DNA of 58,960 nt from Bordetella parapertussis (lineage in GTDB: Bacteria > Pseudomonadota > Gammaproteobacteria > Burkholderiales > Burkholderiaceae_B), in assembly GCA_945872285.1 (NCBI GenBank), contig CAMBZR010000010.1, positions 1-58,960 on the forward strand, given 5' to 3'. This document shows positions 20,326 to 29,339 of the stretch, piece by piece (the stretch's first letter is position 1; the number at the start of each line of letters is the position of its first letter). The notes below the pieces were generated by a model. It saw nothing but the letters and a program-made list of their open reading frames with translations. It was not told the origin of the DNA and did not search any database. A program made the position numbers and the translations under genes.

Positions 20326-22323
20326 GTGTTTACAACATTACTAATCGCGAATCGCGGTGAAATCGCCTGCCGGGTGGCGGCCACGGCGCGTCGTCTAGGT
20401 ATTCGAACCATCGCGGTATATTCGGATGCAGATGCGGGCGCCAAGCACGTTGTCAGTTGTGATGCGGCGGTGCACATCGGCGGGTCTACGGCCCGCGAGA
20501 GCTATTTAAAAAGCGACACCATCTTGCAAGCGGCGCTTGCGCAGGGCGCACAAGCGATCCACCCTGGCTATGGTTTTTTATCTGAGAATGCCGACTTTGC
20601 CAGCGCCTGCGCAAAAGCTGGCGTGAGCTTTGTGGGGCCACCCCCTTCGGCAATCGCGGCTATGGGTAGTAAATCAGCCTCGAAGACCTTAATGGAAAAG
20701 GCGGGCGTGCCGCTGGTGCCTGGGTATCACGGTGATAACCAAGACCCAGAATTTTTAAAGCAACAGGCAGACTTGCTTGGTTACCCCGTCATGATCAAGG
20801 CGAGCGCTGGCGGCGGCGGTAAAGGAATGCGCGTGGTGACGGGTGCGCAGGACTTTGCAGCGGCTCTCGCTTCGTGTAAACGTGAATCGGCCTCAAGCTT
20901 TAACGATGACCGCGTGCTGATCGAGCGCTATGTGCAAAAGCCGCGTCATATCGAAATACAAGTGTTTTGTGATTCGCAGGGCAACGGCGTGTACCTGTTT
21001 GAGCGCGATTGCTCTGTGCAGCGTCGCCATCAAAAGGTGATCGAAGAGGCGCCGGCCCCAGGCCTGACTCAAGAGCGCCGCAGTGCGATGGGAGACGCCG
21101 CGGTCGCAGCCGCGCGGGCAGTGAATTATGTTGGCGCGGGCACGGTTGAATTTATTGTTGAGCCCAGTGGGCGGTTTTATTTTATGGAGATGAATACGCG
21201 GCTGCAGGTCGAGCATCCTGTGACAGAAATGATTACCGGGCTAGACCTCGTTGAGTGGCAATTGCGAGTGGCAAATGGCGAGGCCCTGCCCCTGACACAA
21301 GAGCAACTCGTACGAAACGGCCATTCAATCGAAGCGCGTATTTATGCCGAGAATCCGGATAAAAACTTTTTACCTTCGGTGGGCACGCTGGCTTACTTTG
21401 CGCTGCCGCCGCACACGGCCTTTGCCAATGCTGCGATTCGAGTCGATGGCGGCGTGCGGATGGGCGATACGATATCGCCGTTTTACGACCCAATGATCGC
21501 GAAGTTGATTGTCTGGGGTAAGGATCGTGATCAGGCTCGCGCTCGAATGGTGCAAGCCTTGGCGCAGACAAAGGTGGTCGGTGTTCATACGAACGTTGCA
21601 TTTTTGACACGATTGATGACAGACGCTGCCTTTGCCGCCGGCGATCTGGATACTGGCTTAATTGAGCGCCAACGCAGCACGCTGTTGCCACCGGCGGCGC
21701 CCGCCCGACCTGAGGCGCTTGCGCTTGCGGTCGCAGCGCTGCTTGGGTGTGAGGCGCCATCGCCTAGCGGTAACGACCCGTGGGCACAGACAGACGGCTG
21801 GCGCGTAGACGGGGTCTACCGTCGCGAACTCCTCTGGGCAGAGCAAGAGGTGGTGCACCGTTGTGTATTGCAGCGTCAGGGCGCCGTGCAGGTGCTAGAG
21901 ATCGAGGGTGAGTGTTATCCGTTTAAACAAAGAAAATGCGAAACAACTGTTGCGGGCGCGTTTGAGTTTGAACTGACGCTCGGCGCTGCGCTGGTCTTGG
22001 GCACGGTGGTGTTGCGCGGAGAGCGCTATGAGGTTTTTTCTTCGGGCAAGATGAGCTCGCTGATCCGGCAAAATCCTCTGACGCAGGTGGATGGTGAGCA
22101 GGTTGAGCTTGCGGGTGGGCTCACGGCTCCGATGCCTGGCAAGGTGATTGCAGTCCATGTGTCGCCAGGCGATAAGGTCAAGCGTGGCCAGGCGCTTTTG
22201 GTGATGGAAGCTATGAAAATGGAGCACACCATCGCGGCTCCGACCGATAGCGTGGTCAAAGCGTTGCTTTATGCGGTAGGCGACCAAGTCAGCGAGGGGG
22301 CCGCACTCATTACTTTGGATTAA
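20326..22323 (+). CDS. mccA: Methylcrotonyl-CoA carboxylase, biotin carboxylase/carrier (alpha) subunit
   Basis: The alpha subunit carboxylates its own biotin using ATP and bicarbonate. The 665-residue protein has a biotin carboxylase part (NRGEIACRV, ATP-grasp SAGGGGKGMR, FMEMNTRLQVEHPVTE) to about residue 450. A linking region follows, and a C-terminal biotinyl domain has VMEAMKMEHTI with the lysine near residue 630. The start is GTG at 20326, supported by AAGGAG five bases upstream. It is the last gene of the three-gene leucine-degradation cluster. The length suits methylcrotonyl-CoA carboxylase. Confidence 0.93.
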   Translation: MFTTLLIANRGEIACRVAATARRLGIRTIAVYSDADAGAKHVVSCDAAVHIGGSTARESYLKSDTILQAALAQGAQAIHPGYGFLSENADFASACAKAGVSFVGPPPSAIAAMGSKSASKTLMEKAGVPLVPGYHGDNQDPEFLKQQADLLGYPVMIKASAGGGGKGMRVVTGAQDFAAALASCKRESASSFNDDRVLIERYVQKPRHIEIQVFCDSQGNGVYLFERDCSVQRRHQKVIEEAPAPGLTQERRSAMGDAAVAAARAVNYVGAGTVEFIVEPSGRFYFMEMNTRLQVEHPVTEMITGLDLVEWQLRVANGEALPLTQEQLVRNGHSIEARIYAENPDKNFLPSVGTLAYFALPPHTAFANAAIRVDGGVRMGDTISPFYDPMIAKLIVWGKDRDQARARMVQALAQTKVVGVHTNVAFLTRLMTDAAFAAGDLDTGLIERQRSTLLPPAAPARPEALALAVAALLGCEAPSPSGNDPWAQTDGWRVDGVYRRELLWAEQEVVHRCVLQRQGAVQVLEIEGECYPFKQRKCETTVAGAFEFELTLGAALVLGTVVLRGERYEVFSSGKMSSLIRQNPLTQVDGEQVELAGGLTAPMPGKVIAVHVSPGDKVKRGQALLVMEAMKMEHTIAAPTDSVVKALLYAVGDQVSEGAALITLD

Positions 22324-22411
22324 ATGTGTCTGAGCCCGGGAAAAGAGTGCTTCGCTGCGTTGCAGTGGAACTGAGTCTTGAGTCAATTGGCCACACATTT
22401 TTTGGTAGGAC

Positions 22412-22440
22412 TTGTCGGGACAAAGTTTTTGGCGTAGAGT
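22412..22440 (+). promoter_or_regulatory. Possible sigma-70 promoter before smg
   Basis: TTGTCG (22412-22417) is followed after 17 bases by TAGAGT (22435-22440). Each matches four of six consensus bases. It lies 55 bases before smg in the 171-base gap after the leucine-degradation operon. No terminator with a U-run is clear in this gap. Confidence 0.35.
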
Positions 22441-22494
22441 CAAACTACTTGGTCGGGTGCCCCCTGCCCCGGCCAGCAACAGGAGCCCGTCTTA

Positions 22495-22953
22495 ATGTTT
22501 GACATTCTGGTTTACCTGTTTGAGAACTACTACACCCCCGAGGCCTGTCCGTCGGCCGACGTGTTGGCAAAGCGCCTTGCTGCGGCGGGCTTTGAGCACA
22601 CCGATATTGACGAGGCGTTAGGCTGGTTAGTGGGTTTGGCCGAAACCACGGCACAGTGCGTAGAGTTGTCGCAAACACCCGGTAGCGGTACACGTGTGTA
22701 TGCCGAGTTTGAGCAACAACATCTTGATCCTGAAGCAATTGGTTTCATCACCTTTTTAGAGGCAACCGAAGCCTTGTCGCCCGCTTTACGTGAAATCGTG
22801 ATTGACCGTGCGTTGGCAACGACAGAGGGTTCAGTCTCGTTGCAAAAAATCAAAATCATCGCGCTGATGGTGCTCTGGAGCCAAGAATCAGAGGTCGACC
22901 ATCTGATCCTTGAAGAATTGTTGCGCGATGACGGCGATCGGCTTTTGCACTAA
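22495..22953 (+). CDS. smg: Smg protein (DUF494)
   Basis: Smg is a small conserved cytoplasmic protein (152 residues) of DUF494. Its role is unclear; relatives are usually coded between dprA and topoisomerase genes. The start [21 protein letters not shown] is typical, and the whole length matches. Downstream are gluQ after 2 bases and then topB, but dprA is not upstream; the leucine-degradation operon lies there. A ribosome site (CAGGAG) precedes the ATG. Confidence 0.85.
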   Translation: MFDILVYLFENYYTPEACPSADVLAKRLAAAGFEHTDIDEALGWLVGLAETTAQCVELSQTPGSGTRVYAEFEQQHLDPEAIGFITFLEATEALSPALREIVIDRALATTEGSVSLQKIKIIALMVLWSQESEVDHLILEELLRDDGDRLLH

Positions 22954-22955
22954 GT

Positions 22956-23885
22956 TTGCCGGGCATTGCATTGCCTTACGTTGGTCGCTTTGCACCAAGC
23001 CCAAGTGGGCCTTTGCACGCAGGTTCGTTGGTGGCCGCGATGGCGAGCTTTTTGGATGCACGGGCGCAGGTCGGCCAGTGGCTCGTCCGTATCGAAGATC
23101 TCGATACGCCCAGGATGGTTGCAGGAGCAACCGAACTGATTTTGCAACAGCTGTCAGGTCTGGGTATGCGCTGGGATGGAGAAGTGACTTATCAGTCGCA
23201 GCGCCTAAGCCTGTATCAGCAGGCCTTTGACACCCTTTTGACGGCTAATCAGGTTTATGCCTGCGGTTGTACGCGCCGTGAAATTTCGGACTCGGTTGCG
23301 AGACCGGCCGGACCAAGCGTTCACACCGAGCGCCCCTACCCAGGAACTTGCCGTAAGGGCGCACCAACAGGGCGCGAGGCCTACGCCTGGCGCCTGCGGG
23401 TACCAGACGGGATCGAGCACTTTGAAGATCGTTGGCTGGGCCTGCAGCAACAAGATGTTGCCCGCGTGGTGGGTGATTTTGTGCTGAAACGGGCCGACGG
23501 GGTGTGGTCTTATCAATTGGCGGTGGTGGTTGACGATGCCCAACAAGGGGTGACAACTATCGTCCGTGGTGAAGACTTACTTACAAGCACAGCAAGGCAG
23601 AGATTGCTGAGTCGTTTGCTCGGGCTACCTGTCACGCGGGTCTTGCATGTGCCCGTCGTGACCGATGCGCGGGGCTTGAAACTTTCTAAGCAAAACGGGG
23701 CTCAAACCCTGACGCTGACGGATCCTCTGGCCGTCTTGCAGCAAGCTTGGCAGGCCTTGGGATTCGAAAAAGTCAGGGCCTCTAATATAGAGACGTTTTG
23801 GTCACAAGCGACCCAAATTTGGGGTCAAGGCCCCGAACGTGCTAACTTGCACGGCATTCATCACCGCTCTAATCATGCGCGCTAA
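22956..23885 (+). CDS. gluQ: Glutamyl-queuosine tRNA(Asp) synthetase
   Basis: GluQ-RS attaches glutamate to the queuosine of tRNA-Asp. It resembles the catalytic half of glutamyl-tRNA synthetase and lacks the anticodon-binding domain, so 309 residues is the right size. Visible are the HIGH-like motif [13 protein letters not shown] near residue 15, the Zn-binding cysteines (YACGCTRRE and YPGTCRKG), and a KMSKS-like loop [10 protein letters not shown] near 245. No ATG fits; TTG at 22956 is the best start, two bases after the smg stop. The gene sits between smg and topB, and translational coupling to smg seems likely. Confidence 0.85.
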   Translation: MPGIALPYVGRFAPSPSGPLHAGSLVAAMASFLDARAQVGQWLVRIEDLDTPRMVAGATELILQQLSGLGMRWDGEVTYQSQRLSLYQQAFDTLLTANQVYACGCTRREISDSVARPAGPSVHTERPYPGTCRKGAPTGREAYAWRLRVPDGIEHFEDRWLGLQQQDVARVVGDFVLKRADGVWSYQLAVVVDDAQQGVTTIVRGEDLLTSTARQRLLSRLLGLPVTRVLHVPVVTDARGLKLSKQNGAQTLTLTDPLAVLQQAWQALGFEKVRASNIETFWSQATQIWGQGPERANLHGIHHRSNHAR

Positions 23886-23945
23886 ACCGTTTTTGGCTTT
23901 GCAGCACGCTGAATAAACCGCTTTAAGAGTTGTACCTGGAAAAGA

Positions 23946-26603
23946 ATGACTAAAACTTTAATCATTGCCGAAAAACCCTCTGTTGCACTCGATATCTCGC
24001 GTGCGCTAGGTGGTTTTACCCGCGAGGGCGACTTTTTCGAGAACGAAAAATACGTGTTGTCTTCAAGCGTGGGCCACTTACTCACCCTCATCGCACCCAA
24101 TGATCCCGTCAAGGGCAAATGGAGCTTTGCCCATTTGCCGGTCGTACCGCCGGAGTTTGATCTCGCGCCAACTAAAGATAAAAGGTCGGGCGACCGACTC
24201 AAAATGCTGGTCAAGCTGATTAAGCGTAAAGATGTTGGCGCCTTGATTAACGCTTGCGACGCTGGGCGCGAAGGAGAGTTGATTTTTCGTTATATCGCGC
24301 AATATGCGGGCCAAAAGAAACCAACGCAACGGTTGTGGTTGCAGTCGATGACCCAAGATGCGATCCGCGAAGCGTTTGCGACGCTGCGGGCTGATGACAC
24401 CATGAAGCCGCTTGAGGCGGCCGCCCGGTCGCGTGCTGAAGCAGACTGGTTGGTAGGGATTAATGGCACGCGCGCCATGACGGCTTTTAATAGTAAAGAC
24501 GGTGGTTTTTTCAAGACGCCGGTTGGTCGCGTACAAACGCCTACGTTGGCCTTAGTATTTGCTCGCGAAGAAAAAATCCGACATTTTGTGCCTCGCGATT
24601 ACTGGGAGGTTCGTGCCAATTTCGTGGCGGCCGCCGGTATTTATGAGGGCCGCTGGATTGATCCTAACTTTAAAAGAGTAGGCGACGACGCCGAACAAAA
24701 AGAATCACGGGTCTGGACCGAGGCGGCCGCAAAAAGCGTTGTTGCGGCTTGCCGTAATCAGCCGGGCGTGGTGACCGAAGAGTCAAAACCGCGCCTCGAA
24801 GCCGCACCGGCCTTATTTGACTTGACCTCGTTGCAGCGTGAGGCGAATGGCCGGTTCGGGTTTTCGGCCAAAACGACCTTGTCTCTGGCGCAAAGCCTGT
24901 ACGAGCGTCACAAAGCCCTGACGTACCCGCGAACCGACTCAAAGTTTTTGCCTGAAGACTATCTCAATACCGTACGTGAGACCATCGCCGGTTTAGCTGA
25001 AGGAAAGGGCGTAGCGAAGGCCCTAGCCCCGCACGCGGCAACGATTACTAAAAATGGCTGGGTCAAACCTAATCGTCGTATTTTTGACAACAAAAAAGTC
25101 TCCGATCACTTTGCGATCATTCCAACGATACAAGTGCCGTCAGAGCTTAGCGATGCTGAGGCGAAGATTTATGACCTGGTGGTCAAGCGCTTCTTGGCGA
25201 TCTTTTTTCCGGCGGTTGAGTGGCGTAAAACAGTGCGCACCACCATCGTACAAGGCCATCACTTCAAGACCGAAGGCGAGGTCATGGTGTCGCCAGGTTG
25301 GCGTGCGGTACAGGGGCGTGAAGCGCAGGGCGACGACGCGAACTTGGTGGCGGTCGCTGACGGGGAAAAAGTTCGCACCGAAGACATCGAGACGGTGAGC
25401 CTGACAACGCGGCCACCCGCGCGCTACAACGAGGCGACTTTGCTGTCGGGTATGGAAAACGCTGGCAAGCTAGTGGATGATGATGACTTTGCGCAGGCGA
25501 TGGCGCAAAGCGGCTTGGGTACACCTGCGACACGCGCGACGATCATCGAGGGCTTGCTGTCAGAAACCTATTTGCGACGTGATGGACGAGACCTTGTCCC
25601 CACGGCAAAAGCCAGACAGCTCATGACGCTGTTAAACGGCTTGGACGTTAAAGAGCTGACCTCGCCCGAACTCACGGGCGAGTGGGAACACAAGCTCAAG
25701 CAAATTGAACAAGGTGAAATGCAACGCGAAGCGTTCATGCTTGAAATTGCGCAAATGACGCAGGTCATCGTGAAGCGCGCGAAAGAGTATGAGCGCGATA
25801 CCGTGCCTGGCGATTACGTGACGCTAACAACGCCCTGCCCAAAGTGTGGCAATGTTGTGAAAGAAAACTATCGCCGTTATGCCTGCACAAGTTGTGATTT
25901 TTCGATTGGCAAACACCCAGGTGGGCGCACGTTTGAGCCTGAAGAAGTTGAGGCTTTAATTGCCGAGAAGCGCTTGGGGCCGCTGCAGGGCTTTATTAGC
26001 AAGATGGGGCGCCCGTTTGCGTCGATCTTAATGATTAACGCTGAGTTCAAGCTGGAATTTGATTTTGGTCAACGCGACGAAGAGGCCAACGAGCCGGTGG
26101 ATTTCTCTGCGCAAATGGCGTTAGGCCCTTGCCCAAAATGCCAGGCGCCGGTGTTTGAGCATGGCATGAGTTTTATTTGCGAAAAATCCGTTGGCCCTGG
26201 GCGCAATTGCGATTTCCGTTCGGGCAAGGTGATCTTGCAGCAAGAGATTGGTACAGAGCAAATGACGAAGTTGTTGGCCACTGGACGCACCGATTTGCTT
26301 GAGGGGTTTGTGTCTAACCGTAACAACCGTAAATTTAAAGCGTATCTTGCGCGTGGTGAAGACGGCAAGGTGAGTTTTGAGTTTGAGGCGCGCCCCGTCA
26401 AAGAGGGCGGCAAAGCGGGAACGGGTCGCTTTGCAGCAAAGGCAGCGGGCAAAACAGCGGGCAAGACTGCAAGTAAAACCGCTGCTAAAACACCCACCAA
26501 GTCGGCCGCAAAAAAAGCGGTAAAGAAAGCGGTAAAGAAAGCGGTAAAAAAAGCGGTGAAAAAAACTGCAATCAAGTCCGCAGCCAAAAAAGCCGCAAAA
26601 TAA
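23946..26603 (+). CDS. topB: DNA topoisomerase III with Lys/Ala-rich tail
   Basis: This type IA topoisomerase relaxes and decatenates DNA. The 885-residue protein starts with TOPRIM motifs (LIIAEKPSVALDI, DAGREGELIFRY). The catalytic tyrosine lies in LTYPRTDSKFLP (near 327). The C-terminal region has zinc-type Cys clusters CPKCGNVVKENYRRYACTSC and CPKCQAPVFEHGMSFIC. After the last zinc region, residues about 820-885 form a tail rich in Lys, Ala and Thr, with KKAVKK repeats like eukaryotic histone H1. Such a tail would bind DNA by charge. It adds to the usual length of about 650-800 residues. It is followed by panB and a SET methyltransferase. Confidence 0.93.
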   Translation: MTKTLIIAEKPSVALDISRALGGFTREGDFFENEKYVLSSSVGHLLTLIAPNDPVKGKWSFAHLPVVPPEFDLAPTKDKRSGDRLKMLVKLIKRKDVGALINACDAGREGELIFRYIAQYAGQKKPTQRLWLQSMTQDAIREAFATLRADDTMKPLEAAARSRAEADWLVGINGTRAMTAFNSKDGGFFKTPVGRVQTPTLALVFAREEKIRHFVPRDYWEVRANFVAAAGIYEGRWIDPNFKRVGDDAEQKESRVWTEAAAKSVVAACRNQPGVVTEESKPRLEAAPALFDLTSLQREANGRFGFSAKTTLSLAQSLYERHKALTYPRTDSKFLPEDYLNTVRETIAGLAEGKGVAKALAPHAATITKNGWVKPNRRIFDNKKVSDHFAIIPTIQVPSELSDAEAKIYDLVVKRFLAIFFPAVEWRKTVRTTIVQGHHFKTEGEVMVSPGWRAVQGREAQGDDANLVAVADGEKVRTEDIETVSLTTRPPARYNEATLLSGMENAGKLVDDDDFAQAMAQSGLGTPATRATIIEGLLSETYLRRDGRDLVPTAKARQLMTLLNGLDVKELTSPELTGEWEHKLKQIEQGEMQREAFMLEIAQMTQVIVKRAKEYERDTVPGDYVTLTTPCPKCGNVVKENYRRYACTSCDFSIGKHPGGRTFEPEEVEALIAEKRLGPLQGFISKMGRPFASILMINAEFKLEFDFGQRDEEANEPVDFSAQMALGPCPKCQAPVFEHGMSFICEKSVGPGRNCDFRSGKVILQQEIGTEQMTKLLATGRTDLLEGFVSNRNNRKFKAYLARGEDGKVSFEFEARPVKEGGKAGTGRFAAKAAGKTAGKTASKTAAKTPTKSAAKKAVKKAVKKAVKKAVKKTAIKSAAKKAAK
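26517..26564 (+). repeat. Four 12-base tandem repeats in the topB tail
   Basis: Four consecutive 12-base units near GCGGTAAAGAAA occupy 26517-26564, with one base changed in the third unit and a second change in the fourth. They encode the KAVK-type repeats of the topoisomerase III tail. Such repeats can expand or contract by slippage without breaking the frame, since the unit is a multiple of three. Confidence 0.85.
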
Positions 26604-26690
26604 GCGTCTGCACCACACCTGCTATCTATCCGCCTCTGACCGCCAAGGTGGTTGGTAGGTCTATTTCTTGTGAAAGGCTAAGCTACTGTT

Positions 26691-27512
26691 TTGAGTTCGC
26701 AGAGAGAAATTAAGCGCGTCACGGTGCCCCAATTAGCGGCGTGCAAGGGTCAAAGAAAAATTGTGGCCCTCACAGCGCATAATTATTCGACCGCGCGCAT
26801 CATCGACGAGTATGTTGATTTTGTGCTGATTGGCGATTCAACCGCGATGGTTGCCTATGGCTTACCCGACACGCTGACTATTACGGTTGAGCAGCTTGGG
26901 CAACATACCGCCGCAGTCGTGCGGGCAACCCAACACGCGTGCGTGGTTGCTGATATGCCGTTTGGCAGCTATCAAGAGTCGCCGGCGCAAGCGTTTCGCA
27001 ATGCCGCCCATTTGATTGGAAAAGGCGCCAGCGCGGTCAAGCTTGAGGGCGGGGTCGTGATGGCGCAAACGGTTCGTTATTTAGTTGACCGTGGTATTCC
27101 TGTGATGGCACACGTAGGGCTGATGCCTCAGTATGTCAACACCATGGGCGGTTATTTGGCACAAGGGCGCAGCCCCGAAGCCGCCGCACGAATTCTGGCC
27201 GAGGCGCAAGTGCTTGAGCAGGCTGGCGCGTTTGCGATTGTGCTTGAAGGTGTGGCCGAGGCCGTGGGCGAAACGATTACGGCAGCGCTCGCGATTCCGA
27301 CAATCGGTATCGGAGCCTCAGTAAAATGCGATGGTCAAATCCTCGTAACAGAAGATATGCTTGGCTTAAGCGGCGCGCGTGTGCCAAAATTCGTTAAGCG
27401 CTATGCCAATCTTGAAGAAATCATGCGAAGCTCGGTCCAGCTTTATGCTGACGAAGTTCGCGCAAGTCAATTTCCCGAGCCGCAGCATTGTTTTGGTGTT
27501 AAATACACCTGA
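26691..27512 (+). CDS. panB: 3-methyl-2-oxobutanoate hydroxymethyltransferase (ketopantoate synthesis)
   Basis: PanB transfers hydroxymethyl from methylene-tetrahydrofolate to 2-oxoisovalerate on the pantothenate pathway. The 273-residue decamer-forming barrel shows VALTAHNYSTARI and LIGDSTAMVAYG, then ADMPFGSY, AVKLEGG and HVGLMPQ. The metal-binding acidic residues are in these blocks (D48-type in GDS and E in KLEGG). No ATG fits; TTG at 26691 is the likely start because an in-frame stop lies only 15 bases upstream. panC is not nearby. It begins 87 bases after topB and is followed by the SET-domain gene after 18 bases. Confidence 0.92.
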   Translation: MSSQREIKRVTVPQLAACKGQRKIVALTAHNYSTARIIDEYVDFVLIGDSTAMVAYGLPDTLTITVEQLGQHTAAVVRATQHACVVADMPFGSYQESPAQAFRNAAHLIGKGASAVKLEGGVVMAQTVRYLVDRGIPVMAHVGLMPQYVNTMGGYLAQGRSPEAAARILAEAQVLEQAGAFAIVLEGVAEAVGETITAALAIPTIGIGASVKCDGQILVTEDMLGLSGARVPKFVKRYANLEEIMRSSVQLYADEVRASQFPEPQHCFGVKYT

Positions 27513-27530
27513 TTCTTAGATTCAATTTTG

Positions 27531-28025
27531 ATGAAACTACCTGAAAAGCCCTGGCATGTTGTCAGGCAATCCAAAATACACGGCAACGGCGTTTTTGCAG
27601 CACGTAAAATCCCAAAAGGGACTCAAATCATCGAATATGCAGGCAAGACGATTAGCGCCAAAGAGGCGGATCGACGCCATCCCACAAACCCTGAAGACCC
27701 TTTTCATACTTTCTTTTTTTCGTTGAGCTCTGGCAAAGTCATTGATGGTAACGATCACGGTAACGAAGCGCGCTGGATTAATCACGCCTGCGAGCCCAAT
27801 TGCGAAAGCTCGGAGGGCAAGGCTGGTAAGCGTGTCTATATTCTGGCTAAACGTGAGATCAAACGCGGTGAAGAGTTAAATTATGATTACGGCTTGATCA
27901 TCGATGACGAAAAACTGACCAAGTCGCTTAAAGCCGAATATGAGTGTCGCTGCAGCGCCGCAAGCTGTCGCAAAACGATGTTGGCTGTTACTGAAAAGAA
28001 AGCCAAGCGTAGCAAAAAAACTTAG
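27531..28025 (+). CDS. SET-domain protein lysine methyltransferase-like
   Basis: This 164-residue protein has the complete core of a SET domain. It shows GNGVFAARKIPKGTQIIEY (SET-N), RWINHACEPNCE (the NHxxxPN pseudoknot motif), the catalytic tyrosine region GEELNYDYG, and a cysteine-rich post-SET tail (CRCSAASC). SET enzymes transfer methyl from S-adenosylmethionine to lysine. The C-terminus is Lys-rich. The ATG at 27531 overlaps an in-frame TTG at 27528, so I use the ATG. Bacterial members, such as those of Chlamydia, modify host or histone-like proteins. Here a Lys-rich topoisomerase tail two genes upstream is an obvious candidate target, though this is inference. Confidence 0.9.
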   Translation: MKLPEKPWHVVRQSKIHGNGVFAARKIPKGTQIIEYAGKTISAKEADRRHPTNPEDPFHTFFFSLSSGKVIDGNDHGNEARWINHACEPNCESSEGKAGKRVYILAKREIKRGEELNYDYGLIIDDEKLTKSLKAEYECRCSAASCRKTMLAVTEKKAKRSKKT

Positions 28026-28091
28026 ACCGAAACGGCATGACCCGCAGACGCAAGGGTTGTGCCAAGTCCTTAGTCGGAGCCCGCTATTCTA

Positions 28092-28568
28092 TTGTCTGAG
28101 CCCTCTGCTAGCGCGCTGCAACCGGCTGCCCGTACGCCGCTCGCCGCTTTGATCCCGGGGCTGCTGGGGCTGTTGCCCTTTTGGGCTGTCGCGTTGACGA
28201 GTGTGCTCGAAACGGGACTTGACCCGTTGCTCGCGCTGATGGCGCTGATTATGTATGGCGCAGTGATCTTAAGTTTTGTCGGTGCACTTTGGTGGGGAAT
28301 GGCCATACACGCGCCCTTAAACGCGCCACGTGCGACGATGTTTGTCTGGAGTGTGATCCCTGCGCTAGTGGGATGGGCTGCGACCTTAACGACGCCCGAA
28401 ACGGGGCTGCGTATGTTGATGGCCGGCTTGGCGTTTCAGTGGTTGCTTGACGGGATGCTCAGACGCAAGATGCCCGAGTTGCTGCCGCGGTGGGTGTTTC
28501 GCTTGCGCAGCATTTTGACCGGGGGCGCATTAGTCCCCTTGGCTTTTGTCTGGTTTCAGATCGTCTAG
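28092..28568 (+). CDS. DUF3429 membrane protein
   Basis: This 158-residue inner-membrane protein has four to five hydrophobic segments (about 18-37, 44-66, 75-95, 100-120 and 138-157). It has the FWAVALTSV and GALWWGMAI patterns of DUF3429 as I remember them. Function is unknown. The start is TTG at 28092; a GGAG lies about ten bases before it, and no ATG fits before a Met far inside. The next gene starts after 3 bases, so it is translationally tied to the DUF455 protein. Confidence 0.72.
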   Translation: MSEPSASALQPAARTPLAALIPGLLGLLPFWAVALTSVLETGLDPLLALMALIMYGAVILSFVGALWWGMAIHAPLNAPRATMFVWSVIPALVGWAATLTTPETGLRMLMAGLAFQWLLDGMLRRKMPELLPRWVFRLRSILTGGALVPLAFVWFQIV

Positions 28569-28571
28569 GCC

Positions 28572-29339
28572 ATGGAGCTTAGATCCGCGGCGCTCGCAGC
28601 GTTAGGTCAAGAGACTTGGCAAGCAAAAGCTGCTTGGTTGGCGCAGCTAAATTCGCAAACTGAACTTGATACGCAGCACGCGTTGTTTGCTTCGTCAGGC
28701 ATCCCTGGCCGGCCTGCGATTACGTTAGTGCCGCCTGCGCAGCTTGGCCTGCGAAGTGTGCACACACTTGAGGGGCGTGCGCTGTTGATTCATGCGTTAG
28801 CCCATATCGAATTCAATGCGATCAATCTTGCTTTGGACGTGCTGTGGCGCTTCGCGAACATGCCAAGCAAGTTTTATTATGATTGGCTAAGCGTGGCGCA
28901 AGAAGAGTGCGAGCACTTTAGGTTGCTTAACCAGCACTTGCAAACGCTGGGCTATCAGTACGGTGATTTTTCAGGTCACGACGGCTTGTGGGAGATGGCC
29001 GAGCGCACACAAGACGATGTGTTGGCGAGGCTGGCCTTAGTGCCTCGCACGCTAGAGGCCAGAGGCTTAGATGCCTCGCCCGCTGTCAAACATAAATTAG
29101 CGAGTGGTGGCGACCGGGCGGGTGCAGCGATTATCGATATTATTTTGCGCGATGAAATCGGGCACGTGGCAATCGGTAACTATTGGTTTCGCTGGTTGTG
29201 CGTCGAGCGCAAGCTTGATCCGATTGCAACCTATGCAGAGCTTGCGCAGACGTATCGCGCGCCAAAGCTAAAAGGGCCATTTAATGTCGAGGCGCGCTTA
29301 GCTGCCGGCTTTGAACCCACAGAGATCGCCTTGTTATGA
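28572..29339 (+). CDS. DUF455 ferritin-like protein (possible diiron)
   Basis: This 255-residue protein has the ferritin-like features of the DUF455 family. Glu/His pairs fit a diiron site: AHIEFNAINL, VAQEECEHFRLL and RDEIGHVAIGNYW (the EExxH and ExxH patterns). The closest known relatives are MiaE-like hydroxylases and uncharacterised oxygen-using proteins. The substrate is not known. It overlaps the sulfatase gene by four bases (ATGA), so both belong to one operon with DUF3429. No signal peptide is visible, so it is cytoplasmic. Confidence 0.78.
   Translation: MELRSAALAALGQETWQAKAAWLAQLNSQTELDTQHALFASSGIPGRPAITLVPPAQLGLRSVHTLEGRALLIHALAHIEFNAINLALDVLWRFANMPSKFYYDWLSVAQEECEHFRLLNQHLQTLGYQYGDFSGHDGLWEMAERTQDDVLARLALVPRTLEARGLDASPAVKHKLASGGDRAGAAIIDIILRDEIGHVAIGNYWFRWLCVERKLDPIATYAELAQTYRAPKLKGPFNVEARLAAGFEPTEIALL

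Noticed and set aside
26517..26564. CRISPR array
   Set aside because: Units are 12 bases, adjacent, in frame and coding; there are no spacers.
26069..26618. Two long minus-strand frames over the TopB tail with phenylalanine and alanine repeats
   Set aside because: They are the reverse reading of the Lys/Ala repeat DNA; no ribosome site or family is visible.
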